Made by a program: the position numbers and the translations under genes. From the NCBI GenBank assembly GCA_018873245.2, contig JAEMBT020000007.1, positions 372,001 through 436,000 of the forward strand: a stretch of 64,000 bases of DNA, read 5' to 3'. Under the pieces are notes generated by a model. It was not told the origin of the DNA and searched no databases. It saw only the letters and a program-made list of their open reading frames with translations. The stretch comes from Archegozetes longisetosus. Taxonomy: Eukaryota > Arthropoda > Arachnida > Sarcoptiformes > Trhypochthoniidae. Below are positions 25,701 through 36,578 of this stretch, in pieces. How positions within the stretch are numbered: position 1 is the stretch's first letter; each line of letters starts with the position of its first letter.

Positions 25701-27590
25701 TTCGACGTAAAAGCGATTCGTGACTGAAGAATAACAGTATTTCGAGTTTAATGTAGGGATTGCTTTATTTAATAATAAGGACTAATAATAAGCGTTTGTT
25801 AAAATATACATGAAGGCAAATTCAAACATACAATCGGATAGAAATATGAATGTATGGATTATTAACAGCATTAATATAAGTATGCGTTCGATTATATGCA
25901 AGACAATCCTCTATAAAATTGCATTAAGGTTTTTAGTGCCACACTTTGACTGAATTGTAAATCTTCTTACAAACAACCACATTCTTATCAAAAACTTTGT
26001 TTAGACATAGATAATGAATATTAACATTAATTAATCTTAGAAAAAAATATTAGTCTCAACACAAAACAAAAATCTGGATATTAGGTATCAATTCTTCATT
26101 TAAGGTGATTTTAATTTTAAAACTTGCATATTTTGAATAAGTGTTAGTTATTAGGAATTAATCACATTGAACGCTAGCCAGATTTGCAATAATAGCTACT
26201 GTGCCAAAAGCTGATTCATTTAATTACTTCGCTTGAAATTTTTTCGTAAAAGCTGCTGACAAAGCATATGAATGAACTCATATCTTCAAAATTATGAGTA
26301 AGTAATAAAAAGAATTGCTTTTATGAAATATATTCGTCATGTTTTGATCGAGGTTTTGCCTTTTTCGTGTTATATTGATTAGTGAGTTATCTCCAACTAA
26401 TGGAATAAATTAGAGAAAATATATCTGAAATCAAATGATAAAAACTTCATTTATATGAGAAGAACACTTGTTATGAATTGAGACAAGAATATTCTGCAAA
26501 ATATTGCAATCATTTGAAGTCTAAACCTTAAATTCGATTGTTTCCTTAGTCTATGGCTCGAAAAAAGTAACTTCGAAACAAAAAGAGGCAAAAATGAACT
26601 TTTATATAGCTTGAAAACAGCATTAATCAATATTTGAGATAAAGTACTATACTGTACATCAAGCGTTAACTTATGGCTTGAAATCTTGAAGACTCGTTAA
26701 TTGTATGCTTGAAAAGGAAATGAAATATCATTTTGGCTTTTATAGTAGCAATACAAAGTAGAACCGTAACCAGTTTTTCCTACTGAACTTAGCAAAAGTT
26801 CTAAAATGATTGAGTAAATTGACTACATTGAATTCCTCATAAATCTTATTTAAGCTCCAAACTTAGAATATGAGCTAAGTTTGTTCAAAAATTAACTAAT
26901 ACCTCTGAGTTCTATACAGCTTGATTGCTGAACGAGCGTATATTCAGAGAATAGTCTCAAATATAAGAAATTAAATATTAAGCTTAAAGTAAATTGAGAT
27001 CTGTGAGAGAGTGTTCTCATTAGAACTGCATTGACATTCATTTTTTATGAGAGATCGAAAGGCTCACTTTATAGATGTTTCGTTTGAATGAGTCCACTGG
27101 AGACCACATAAAAAATGATTAATTATTTACAGTTTGAATTTTCTGTAAATTAAGAACTGACGGACTTATCGACTGTATCGTTAGATTTGAATTATTTAAT
27201 AATCACAGTCTTGGTTTTACTAACTCTAAGTGTCTCAGCTAAACGAAGGTCTATTTTGTATAAGAATCTCTAAATGAGCTTGAAATTTGTATTTAAACTT
27301 TCGGTTTCTAATGATAAACTGTGTTGCAAGCTACCTCTAATTCACGACTACGGCACTGATAGAAAGAGAAATATATAACGGATGAGCTCGAACTGACCTC
27401 AAACTGTTTCATGTTTTTGAAGATAAAGCGAAGAAATATATATATAAAGAATAAATACTGAATAGAATGAAGACTGAATTGATTTAATTCCAAGCGAACG
27501 CCCAAAAAGACGATAAAAACTGATTTGACTTACAATATAAGTGATACTCGTGGCCGCGCCTCATATTCTATTGGTTGAACGTCTTCGCAA
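866..27590 (-). CDS. Dscam: Dscam-like Ig-superfamily receptor, 5' part of gene (partial)
   Basis: Gene-level entry; exons run right to left at 27534-27590 (probable), 20005-20102, 17418-17639, 1074-1135 and 866-965, and the gene continues beyond base 1. The joined product gives the mature N-terminus ('GPQFLVEP'), a full Ig1 domain (Cys in 'VITCSAKG', Trp in 'PTISW', second Cys in 'SVRCLASN') and the start of Ig2 (Cys in 'ILKCHIPSF', Trp in 'VTNWI'). All junctions keep phase (2/1/1/0) and use GT-AG sites. Family knowledge: Dscam proteins are homophilic, single-pass neuronal and immune receptors with ten Ig and six FN3 domains; the motifs 'VPGLRQ', 'LVYLPF', 'YRQDIH' and 'PSFVREYV' are characteristic. 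The missing Ig3 onward, FN3, membrane and cytoplasmic parts must lie left of the window. The initiator exon is unresolved. The family call is sure; the paralogue (Dscam1, 2 or 3 type) is not. Confidence 0.9.
1074..1135 (-). CDS. Dscam: Dscam exon: Ig1-Ig2 linker and A strand of Ig2
   Basis: A 62-nt exon with a TTTATTTGTAG acceptor and a GTGTAAGT donor. It reads 'SVKQSYEVQVYDDFVIKGNTG', counting the first codon split with the upstream exon. This matches the conserved Dscam A-strand of Ig2 (QxYEVxVxDxFVIxGN). Phase 1 at its 5' end agrees with the Ig1 exon at 17418-17639 and also with the candidate alternative first exon at 4615-4678. Phase 0 at its 3' end agrees with 866-965. Confidence 0.9.
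4615..4678 (-). CDS. candidate alternative first coding exon inside Dscam intron
   Basis: The frame starts at an ATG at 4678 and reads 'MTFCLCFVYLQLIIIDKWQEP' plus one base, followed by a GTATGT donor. The N-terminal run is signal-peptide-like. The phase-1 end is exactly what the Dscam exon at 1135 accepts, so a transcript starting here would give a receptor that begins at Ig2. An initiator-like TCAGTC lies about 100 nt upstream (4781-4776) in a G+C-richer stretch. Against it: a small upstream ORF beginning near 4735 overlaps the ATG, and no TATA or DPE was seen. It is an inference from phase and composition only. Confidence 0.3.
6330..6349. repeat. short hairpin
   Basis: TACTCTGA, a 4-nt loop, then TCAGAGTA: an 8-bp perfect stem just left of the longer inverted repeat at 6366-6456. 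Confidence 0.7.
6366..6456. repeat. inverted repeat with 17-bp arms
   Basis: The left arm TCCATTTAAACAACTAT (6366-6382) pairs with the right arm at 6440-6456 with a single G:U. Weaker pairing continues inward. The hairpin is about 91 nt long. Confidence 0.7.
9317..9350. repeat. perfect 13-bp hairpin
   Basis: TTTCTCTACTCTT, an 8-nt loop CTGATCGT, then its exact reverse complement. Confidence 0.85.
10569..10592. repeat. (TA)n microsatellite, 12 units
   Basis: An uninterrupted AT dinucleotide tract of 24 bp in the long Dscam intron. Confidence 0.95.
13722..13778. repeat. (GA)n microsatellite, about 28 units
   Basis: An uninterrupted AG/GA dinucleotide tract of 57 bp within the long Dscam intron, directly beside a G+C-richer, decayed-looking coding island. 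Confidence 0.95.
17418..17639 (-). CDS. Dscam: Dscam exon: most of Ig1
   Basis: A 222-nt exon bounded by an ATTACAG acceptor and a GTAAGTT donor. It encodes 'GTPTPTISWTKLDGSPLV', then 'PVPGLRQFRNDG', 'LVYLPFAANNYRQDIH' and 'SVRCLASNTVGTIESRECH'. It holds the core Trp and the second Ig cysteine. The insertion of three residues (TSQ) before 'LVYLPF' is small. The codon split G|GC with the upstream exon restores the expected Gly of 'AKGTPTP'. This is the strongest single piece of evidence for Dscam in the window. Confidence 0.95.
17640..20004. other. Dscam intron
   Basis: A 2.4-kb intron interrupting Ig1. A small imperfect stem occurs near 18613-18648. No other feature could be supported. Confidence 0.7.
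20005..20102 (-). CDS. Dscam: Dscam exon: mature N-terminus and start of Ig1
   Basis: A 98-nt exon. Its acceptor follows a good pyrimidine tract (CTCTTTTTCACTGTTATAG then CGTTCAG) and the donor is GTTTGT. It encodes 'LIERRGPQFLVEPQNIV', then 'SFLNDTGSVITCSAKG', equivalent to the canonical Dscam start 'GPxFLxEPxxRVxFSNSTG...C'. It supplies the first Ig1 cysteine and joins in phase 1 to 17418-17639. Longer reading frames over this stretch in other frames are shadows. The intron just upstream is open in the same frame and would encode a hydrophobic run, but it has no ATG and is explained by the pyrimidine tract. Confidence 0.9.
21082..21103. repeat. perfect 22-bp dyad
   Basis: CATACCAACCA followed immediately by its reverse complement, with no spacer. 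It could be a binding site for a dimeric factor or the relic of a palindrome. It lies in a probable Dscam intron. Confidence 0.85.
22499..22858. repeat. 360-bp foldback (MITE-like) element
   Basis: The ends are inverted repeats: the left starts CTGGACCTAACC and contains CGCGGAATCGAGATTCG; the right, read in reverse complement, starts CTGAACCTAACG and contains CGCGGAATCGAGAATCG. Complementarity continues inward through most of the element (for example ACCATTGATTGCAATGG against its partner near 22730), so the two arms of about 160-170 bp form one long imperfect hairpin. No clear target-site duplication and no coding capacity were seen. It lies in a probable Dscam intron. Confidence 0.75.
23122..23278. 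repeat. conserved non-coding block, copy A
   Basis: About 157 bp resembling 34615-34768 in inverted orientation. The shared core is GATGGCATCGAACATGTGCT and flanking bases, with further shared stretches (AATCGACAACT, GTAACTAT) along its length. All frames have stops, so it is not coding. Confidence 0.75.
27534..27590 (-). CDS. Dscam: probable Dscam 5' exon (N-terminal extension)
   Basis: A 57-nt G+C-richer block flanked by TTTCAACAG and GTAAGTC on the minus strand. Only one frame is open; it reads 'CEDVQPIEYEARPRVSLI' and ends in phase 2, which is the phase the 20005-20102 exon needs, giving 'SLIF|LIERRGPQF'. It has no ATG, so at least one more exon lies upstream. The sequence is not recognisable as Dscam by itself. 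It could instead be an untranslated exon, or belong to another transcript. Confidence 0.45.
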
Positions 27591-30500
27591 CTGTTGAAAT
27601 AATGAGAAGTAAAATATCATTATTTATATGACTTAATTGAATTTTTTCTCATGCAGTTATATTTGATTTACATTAACGCAAAATTATGCAAATTCAGTGT
27701 ATTTATGCTTTTTAATTATGGAAAAATCAATGATAAGCAAATAGTTTATGCTTCTGCCTCTAGTATGATTAATTGTTGTTAACATTACTCCTACAGGAAT
27801 AGCGAATAAGGTTGGGGTTCATAATAACTCGTCACTCATTACTTTGAAGACAATTTTTTCCTTAATATCTGCAAATACTTAAATACATAATTCTGACTTG
27901 TCTTCAGCGTGGGATAAGACTACTCTCTGGGAATACTTTGAATGTCAATTTTTATTGACATTAATCATAATTGATTAGCGATTCTCTAGTCAAAAATGAT
28001 GAGTAAACATTTTTTTTTAATTTAGTTTAGTGATCATTTCACACAAACAATAGAACATAAAACTAATCATTATTACTAGATGCAAGCCGAGTAACTTTAA
28101 ATTTGGTTCTATTTCTTCCATTGTTTTATAGATTGATTGAATTAAATTGACTGTGTCAACAACAATGATTCAACAATTTGAACAAAATTATTAATACAAC
28201 TAATTCTCAAATTTAAGATCTCAAATGCTAAGATAATGCAATAATTTGACAGTGATGTGAAAGATTTTTCAGTCATTTTTCTTAAAGTTCAACAATTGGA
28301 TATAAGAATAGAATTGTAAAACTAAGAATTTTTAGTAAATCATTTAAAAATGAATAGAAAAACAGAATAAAATTGAATTGAATTGAACTAGACTGAAAAC
28401 TGAGTCAATTTCTTACGAGTGAGTGAATGACATGAGTAACATATTGTTTGATCTGATGAAATAGTGTTAAAGAATTTGGAGATGAGAGAAAAGTGAGACA
28501 CATAAGAATAAATAAGGAAAAGAATAAAAAGATAAGGCACAACAAAGAAAGGAAACCCAGAAGTAGCGAATAATTGCTACCTATTGTATTGTAAGTCTTC
28601 CTATTGAAAGGCTTTATCGAACATTTCTCTTCTGACAAATCCCTGTTAGTGTTATCTCATTCATGCCAATGAACAGTTGAAACGGACTGCTATTCATTCT
28701 TTCGATAACACTTTTACCTGAATTTATAGCAACGAACGAAAAGATTTTTTTCGCAAAATTTTATAAGCAACAAGAGAATACGCGCAAATTATACAGTATC
28801 GAAACAATACACTTTCATTTAATTAAACTACTTTCAATGAATCTAAATCACAAAATTACAAAATTATATCCATTGACAAAACTTCATGAAGCCATTCGAG
28901 TCATCGCAAACTCCATATCTTTTCGAACTACTGCTTTTATCAATCACTATCGACAGGTCTTGAATAGTGTCTAAACTCTGGAAAAATAGTATTTTTTGTA
29001 CAAGAGGTTGACTGGCTAAAAGATAAATTCGAATTTTTTTGCGCGATTAGAAACTGAAGGTATAATAGCAGGATATCAGTTTAAGTGTAGCCTGAGACAT
29101 CACTAGTGTTGCTTTCAATCTTTCCAAAATTAAATATTGCAAATCATAGATAAAAATTGGCTTTTTTCTGTTTATCTTAAAGTGAGTTCTTTTTAGAATT
29201 ACAGAAAAGTAATCAAGATTACGAATTGCAATGCGTCAAAATTATTGAAAATCAAATATAATATTAACAATGAGTTTTTCAGGCAGTTGATCAACTCAAA
29301 TTTTTGTAGTTTAGTTCAAATGAATTTACACATTTTATTAATCAAATAAAAGCTAAAATAACAGCAGATTCGAAGGTATGATTTGTTGAATCAATTTTAA
29401 ACTACGAAAAACACGAAACACTCAATGACTTTGTTTGACGACTTTACAACACTATTGGAAACTGAATCAATACTTGCAATTTGTCAGTGTTTTGCTTTCT
29501 ATACTAACTTTATATATGAAACGATCGGTTTAGGACTAACAGAGTCTGATTAATGAGAGAAGTGCTCAATTGTCAAAACTAGCACTAAAGTCAAGACATG
29601 AAATACTAATTGAGTATTAGAACTGTTATAGCTTCGGGAGAAGCCGATAAATCAAACGGAATGAGTGACAATTATAATTTAAATTGATTATTCCACAATA
29701 GTTATATCCCAATAATTATATGGTTAGTAAAGTATCAAAAATTTAATAAAGAAGTCAATTATATAGAAATGTTAGCTTAAAAGTAAAAAATGATTCAACT
29801 ATAGAACATTCACTCAAGAATATTGTATTTTGAGTATTCCATAAAAATATTTGATGTGCTTTTATAACATAATCTCAATAGAACTGAATAAAGTCGACAC
29901 TAAAGGAATTAATAGAAATGTATGCAGTCATAAAACTTCACATTTAGCTGATATGCCAAAAATAAAGTTCATAAATAAATAATAAGCCTCAATACTAATT
30001 CTAGAATTATTTTATGTTTATTGACAACATTGACTCTATTATACCGTGCAGTATATGAAGCTATAGAAATGCCAACATATAAGTCGAAATTACATGAAAT
30101 TGATAGAAATCGAAATGATAGTTTTGTCAACATAATTTCATACTAAATTTGTTTTTAGATTTAGATTTAGATTTATTAAATTAAAGAAAACGATTTTGTT
30201 ATCTATTGTTTCTAGTCTAAACTTGAAGACATGAGACCTTATGAATAAATTGTCCTTATAATTTATTAATATAATGAAAGAAAAGCGTGACTTTTGATAT
30301 ATGTATAGAAGCAGTGCATTAATAATCTATTTTAGTATTACGACAATTGCTTTCCTTAGATGACAGTAAAACTTGTGCCAATAGTTTATGACTTGAAACA
30401 ATACTAAACATTATTGTATTTCGTATTAGGATTGAGTATAAAATCCAATGAATCATTACATACACGAAAATTTGTAGTGAATTATTAGCAAATAAGAGCG

Positions 30501-33500
30501 AAAGGTGTGTCCGTTAAGTAGAGTTTCGGATAATAGTATACTAGAAAATAAGGCGCACATCTATTATTACATCTATTATTGTGTCGCACGAAAGGAAACA
30601 TAAATGAGAGACAATTTTTCATTTTATTCTAATATCAATATTGAACAAATTTATCACTTTCTTGTTATTATAAAGTAAAGTAGTCCTTCTTTAGCTTTTC
30701 TGTGAGGAGATATCAGCGAAAAAATCAGCGTATTAATAATTCAGTTTTAATCACTTAAGCAGTTTGTGTCAACTCACTTAAAGTTGGCTAAAATTTCATC
30801 AATAAAATTGCAATAAATATTTATGTAATAAACTAGAGGTTTATTCATCGATCTTGCAATGGATTACATTTAAGAAGAATCAAATTTTGAATAGCACGAG
30901 TCGAATCTTCAAAACTGACATCAATTACAATTGTGAGACGATACACAATACGAATTTGAAAATGTTGAACAATATTTTCCGCTTGTTTATCAGTTCACAC
31001 TTTTGCGCGTCGAATGCTGCCAAAATTGCGAGTAAGAGTACATTTAATACTTCGCTATGAGATTTGCTTTGAAAATAGCATTTTCAATTAAGTTTTTCAT
31101 ATTTTATTCACTCAATTAAAAATCTTTCCAATGGCTTCTTAAAAGAAGAGACAAATTTCTAAAAATATTGTAAAAATGCTCAAACCTTCTGTCAAATACG
31201 TTCAAATATTAATAGTGAAGATTCTATATTATAAGAAGAGTAGTCAAGAAAGAAGTTATCTCTGAAAAATTTTCTATTAAATTGTACTTAAAATTTGTCT
31301 GAAAAAAATGTAAGAAATCAAGTCATATAACTGATGAGACGAAGATTTGTCACTCTTTTATTTAATATAAAACTTTTCATAAAAATCTCAAAGCTTTGCA
31401 AAAAGAATTTGATGTAAATAAGCGCACATTTGAAATGATAGTCTCGGCTTTTATTTAAAATACGAACATTCTTGAATCACATGAAAAAAATCAATGCCTC
31501 ACTTTAAAAAATTATAGAATAAGTCATAGGGTCTATCAAAACTCAAAGATTTTCCGAATAATACTTTCTTAACAAAAAGAATTGATTACACTTGTTTGTG
31601 AGCAAATTTTTTGGATTTATTTCTATGATTTGAAAGAATTTTACAAATAAATTACTGAGAAAATTCTAATTAATAGTCTTTTCCATTTAAATTTGAAAAA
31701 AGACTTGTCCGAGATCTAGAAAACAATACAAAAGCTTCCTCAAAAAGCAATAAGTCGGTGACCGGCAAAAGAGTTGATACTTCTAAATCGATATTCATTT
31801 TATTCCAATAAAGTGTTGAGAAAAGTCGATAGCAGTCTAATTCTATCTTAAGAGCAAATAGCAATGTGTAACATCGCTACAAATAGCTTTTCATAAAGAA
31901 TAATAAGTTTGAAACAATTAGATTTGAAGCATTATCAATTTGAAGAGCACTGAAGAATACCAACGTCAACAAGTATATAGTGATTCATACCTTAAATCCA
32001 TAACTGTACTGAACATTAAATCAGTGTTTGACATGAAGCTCATTTATAGTGTTTCTTACAATCGAAATCTAGACATTTTCGAATGCACGAAATGATTTAT
32101 GAATTTTATTTTCTCTTAAACTATTTCTAAGACGGAAATAGAGAATGAGATTTCCCGAAACATGACTGAAATGAGAGCTCTCGCAATATACTAGACAAAA
32201 GTTGACATATTGTTGTGGCATCAAATGGTCTAACTTCCAGGTTAGGCTACTTAAGTTAATTGAAATTAACGCGACAACAATAATGGATAATTTTGAGAAG
32301 GCTGCAGTTCACAGCATACAAAGCATTCATTTTTGAAACGTTAACTTTTCTTATATTGAGACTGCACATAATTAGAAAAACATTATTAAATATAATGTCT
32401 ATTAAAACTGTAACCGTGTTTGGAACCTATTACCGAAATACAGTTAAAAGTTGTGTAATTGAATCAAACTAATGACCAAATTATGTCAAAACTTTTAGTG
32501 TTAAATCATTTTGAGCTAATGTATTATTTGACATAAACTTTTCAAAGTTAGGGCGAAGAAAAGGCGTTATTTGACATCTGGCGCACTGCAATAGATCAGA
32601 TGTTATATTAGTTTCAGTATAGTTTATGGTCGATGACATTTAAGGAACACTTTCTCCGGAATAAGATTAATGAACAGACATTTTTTCATTTATCCAGAAC
32701 TCTATCTGTGAAGATCCGACACAAAAATAATACAAATGCAGAATCAAACTTATTCAAAATTAAGAGAATACTACTTCTAGTAGTACCTAATTGACAAATT
32801 AGTTAATATGAAAATTTTCATTGACGACATTTATAATAGCTGAAAAACTAGCTTATATTACAGCCATCTGATTTTAATTCACTGATGCATTTGCTCAGTC
32901 CATTTCTGTTTAGTTTATTTGCTTTACTTTAATTAAAGTGTCCTTTCATTTGATGTTAATTAAATCTGATCATATTACTCAAAAGCAGGTCTTCTCACAA
33001 AGGCTATAATTCATTAGACAGTCAGACATTTAAGAATCTTCACAAATTTAACTTCACTTAGCTTCTGAAAATCGCTCGAAATTAAGAAACTATCAAACGA
33101 GACAATTGTTCAAGTATCAAGTATTCAGAAGACAATTTTCAAATCAATTTGAAAAATCTAACGGCATATTAGGTTTGATTGGAATGTGTCTGAACTTAAA
33201 AATATTGATTCTTTCAAACGGTTGTTCCGTAACTATATTTGAAGCATCTTTTCCAGAAATAAACACAATCTATGACTGAAATCAAATTAAGAGAAGAATA
33301 AATATTCTCGTAATTAGTGACGTGTCGTGTCAAACAGTAATAAATGTAAGAATAAATCATTTATAGGTATAGTGTTTCATTAGATTCTACTTAGGAGACA
33401 CACCTATTCTCTTATTTGCTGAAAATTCTTCGATACTTAAGTACAACACATAACCCAATATTTTCTTTCATTTCGTGTGTATCTCCGACACAGGCAGATA

Positions 33501-34276
33501 TTATAATCATATATTTCTTTGACATCATAAGGTATGAAAATTATAGCATAAGAAATATAAATATCATTAGGTTCTTGTTAGCGCACGAATTATTGTTTGG
33601 ATGTCAACTTTTTTGACATAAAAATGTGCATTCTTAATGAACTCATAATAATTGTGAATCTGTTTAGAGCGGTATATGACTGTTCAAGTCAGCTGTTCTT
33701 TTCGTTATCACTATTATTTCAAATCACATTCACAAACAATGCTTCAAAAGTTTGAATAAGAGCGCGATAACAGTATTTTTATCGAAACTAAGTTTTAAAT
33801 AGTAAAACAGATTCTACGATACATTCAAATACTAGTCTATTATCCACTTAATCCAAATAAGCCTTAAATTTATTTGCATGTAATGCAAATCAAATTTTCT
33901 CGAATGTAAATATACTGAATGAATGTGAGGAAAATTTCAAATCAGAATTAAAACTAGCTCATTCAATCATTTACCCAGATGTTGATTCTCACACAAAATA
34001 ATCATTGAAAACTTGCTCATAATCTACAGCATTTTATTAACAGAATCCGTATATCTAGATAAAGCTTAAACAAGATGCACATCAGTTTTAATTGAGATTA
34101 TTATTTAATTTTTTCTCTGTTTTCGTGACGCTCACTAACGATACTTTACAATTTGAGTTACCTAGACACTTCTAGGCTTAAATATAAGGTTATGTCTAGT
34201 TTGAATTTGATTTCAATGTGAATCAGATTTGCAGATGGAAAATTCTTTAAAGGTATAGTTTAGAAAAGCAAAGGCA

Positions 34277-34301
34277 GACTCGTGTCACTTATACACGAGT
34301 C
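34277..34301. repeat. 9-bp hairpin
   Basis: GACTCGTGT, a 7-nt loop, then ACACGAGTC, about 2.2 kb upstream of the ZP gene start. Confidence 0.75.
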
Positions 34302-34614
34302 AAAGTATTAAATTGTTTCAGTAAAATATGTACTGATTAGAACATATGAAACTATTTTCACCTATTGCTCTTTTCAGATAAAATAAAACATTTTTTTTAT
34401 GAAAAATGTCGTATATTTGTTGATTAAATAAGTACTGTTCGGCTCAACAAAATCACAGATATAGAGTCGGGTCTATACATTTCTGGATTTCTGTCCTAAC
34501 TATTGATAGAAAGAGAGAAAAAGAAAATAAAAGAGAGTTATGTTTTGTCATCCTTTTCTCTTTTGTTCAATTCATATTCAAGTTTTTATATTGTTATTGT
34601 TGTGTCAGTAATGT

Positions 34615-34768
34615 TAAGGTAAGAAAACAGAAACAATAATTGAAGAAAAAATGAGTTGTCGATTGGACTGAAAGTGACATTTTCTGTCTTACATGAGCAC
34701 ATGTTCGATGCCATCACATCAGTTATTGCATGAGAGCTAACTCTGTTTCTATAGTTACTATGAGGTTA
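34615..34768. repeat. conserved non-coding block, copy B
   Basis: Inverted partner of 23122-23278, located 1.7 kb upstream of the ZP gene start codon. The similarity fades at both ends near a GGTAAG sequence on one side and AACCT/AGGTT on the other. Confidence 0.75.
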
Positions 34769-36500
34769 GCTGTAAATTAAGGTTACCTACTGCTACATCT
34801 TTCAAACTTTTGCTGTGAGCGACCTAATTATCCGCAACTCTCTGTGTTATTCTTTCTCCAATGAATGTCAATTTTTTTATTTCAGAATTACTAAAAAGTT
34901 ACTGAAGGATTGTTAAAAGCAAGTTCAAAACCTTTAACCTTTTTTGTTGTCACTTATGAACACTAATTTTAGTGATCGTATCACAGGTTCTATGCCTTAC
35001 CGAACAATTTCGATTAAAAAATTATTTGAGATCTCTAACAAAAGAAAAATTCAATTTAGTTTAGTTGGTAGTCTGCCAATATAGTTTTCAAATACCTCAT
35101 TTTCAGTCTTTTTAAAACTTTGAGTTTGATGTGAAAAAGTTGTGCCTAAACATTTTGCGAAATTACAAAATTAATTTGAGTGATTTCCCAAACCTATACA
35201 ATAGATGAGTGAAAAATATATCATTAAATTGAGTGAAGCATAACTCAAGTTATATCAATTCTCGTATCTCATTGTTTGAATTCATTTCAATCTAAAGTTA
35301 GTGAACACATAAAAAATTAGTTTAGAATTTTGGAAATTTATTGATTTTCACATGAATATTGGGTCGAAATTCTCTTTTTTGGATCCCAGACTTTTTGGCT
35401 ATAGGTCTCGACCTAGTTTTGCAGTTTTTTTTCTCTAAACAAAAGCCAAGACTTGAATATAAGTTATTGTGAAAATTGTTGATAATTTTGCCAAAACTGT
35501 CATATCTAGTTAAATTTTGTTTACTTATTTTATTGTTTTGGTTCTCTGAAATGTGTGTGTAGATCTCTTAAGCAAAAATATTTGCTAATTAAAAACAATT
35601 CACAAACTTAAAAAATAACATGTTAGAAGAATTATTTTTAGGACTCAATTGTTTTAGGATTCACTAAGCACTCAAAGTTATATTGAATCTATTGTTTAGA
35701 AGGTTTCTGTAGTGACTAATTGAAATTTTTTTTGCATAAGTAAACACCATAATAGATATATGAGTCTCGCCTTCAATACACAATCTGTAAATTGACAATA
35801 AATTGAATGCATATGAAAACAAATACTTTATAGAGGTGTAACTCCTATTTGTATTCTTGATATAGAAAAGAAAATGCCACGAATTGAGGTCGCATTTCAT
35901 AGCTGTAACATTGACATGATATACATATTTGTTAATTGCTATCTGAAAAATATCATAAGTTTGTAGTTTTGATTCAGTAATCCGTTTATGGTTTTCAAAC
36001 AGTTAACTATAAAGCATTTGTATAGCATTTCCCTAATAATTATTGCACACCTTCTCCTATCCATTACTCGTTTTCAATGTCAACAACAAATTTAAAATAT
36101 GTTAATATAATCTTTAAGCCTTATATCCGCTGCTTTTGCTTCTTGTTATGTGGGAGAGGATGAGAGAAAAATATACACTTTCTTAACATCTGTACGCTTT
36201 GAAAGTCGTGAACATATTTTATAATTACTTATAGTTATGGTGTGTGGGATTTTCAGATTCAGATCAAGTTTGGTTCTTATAACGAAACGTTTGTTAAACA
36301 GATTGACAATAATAATGGCAATGATGTGAATGAAAGTTTTGTGGGTCAGTATTGCAGACTTGATTCGCATTCTTACATCCAGTTCAGTTCTAGGCTAATA
36401 TTGCAGATCGAGTTATGATTCTTCAAAGAACTCACTAATTCACCACTTCAAATATAAGTCTATGTTTATTAATCAAGTCAAATTTGTTAATTCTTCCGAA

Positions 36501-36578
36501 ATGACACATTTATGGAAACTATCGAATCAGTCTTTTATTATTTATTTCATGTGTTCATTATTTTTGACGCCATTAGTG
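36501..36578 (+). CDS. ZP gene exon 1: signal peptide
   Basis: ATG at 36501 opens 26 codons: a short polar start with Lys6, then 'FIIYFMCSLFLTPLV', followed by a perfect GTAAGT donor in phase 0. The next exon begins in phase 0 with 'LCQQLNVINEDF', the first ZP cysteine. The reading frame runs on into the intron before stopping, so the exon is too short to stand out by length alone. No other signal-peptide exon was seen between here and 39750. The intervening intron is 3.2 kb. Confidence 0.75.

Larger units (their letters stand above)
20103..27533. other. probable 5' Dscam intron
   Basis: Contains the 22-bp dyad at 21082-21103, the foldback element at 22499-22858 and one copy of the duplicated non-coding block at 23122-23278. 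The remainder is A+T-rich without supportable genes. Confidence 0.5.
27591..36500. other. region between Dscam 5' exons and the ZP gene
   Basis: Nine kilobases holding the Dscam 5' end and the ZP promoter, neither located. It contains the second copy of the non-coding block (34615-34768) and a hairpin at 34277-34301. A minus-strand ATG at 28442 reads 'MLLMSFTHS' to a GTAAGA donor at 28416 in the phase needed by the exon at 27590, but it is not signal-like and I do not annotate it. Confidence 0.4.

Noticed and set aside
28405..28638. 77-codon minus-strand frame with a long hydrophobic segment, possible signal peptide for Dscam
   Set aside because: The hydrophobic run is the translation of a pyrimidine tract, the frame lacks a proper ATG, and its donor is in the wrong phase. 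Only the short ATG at 28442 in another frame fits the phase, and it is not signal-like.
30155..30176. Short TTTAGA hexamer run resembling telomeric repeats
   Set aside because: Only three units, and the unit is not the arthropod telomere motif.
36382..36390. Initiator-like TTCAGTT upstream of the ZP start codon
   Set aside because: No TATA box or DPE at the right spacing. The motif is common in this sequence, so I do not call a promoter.
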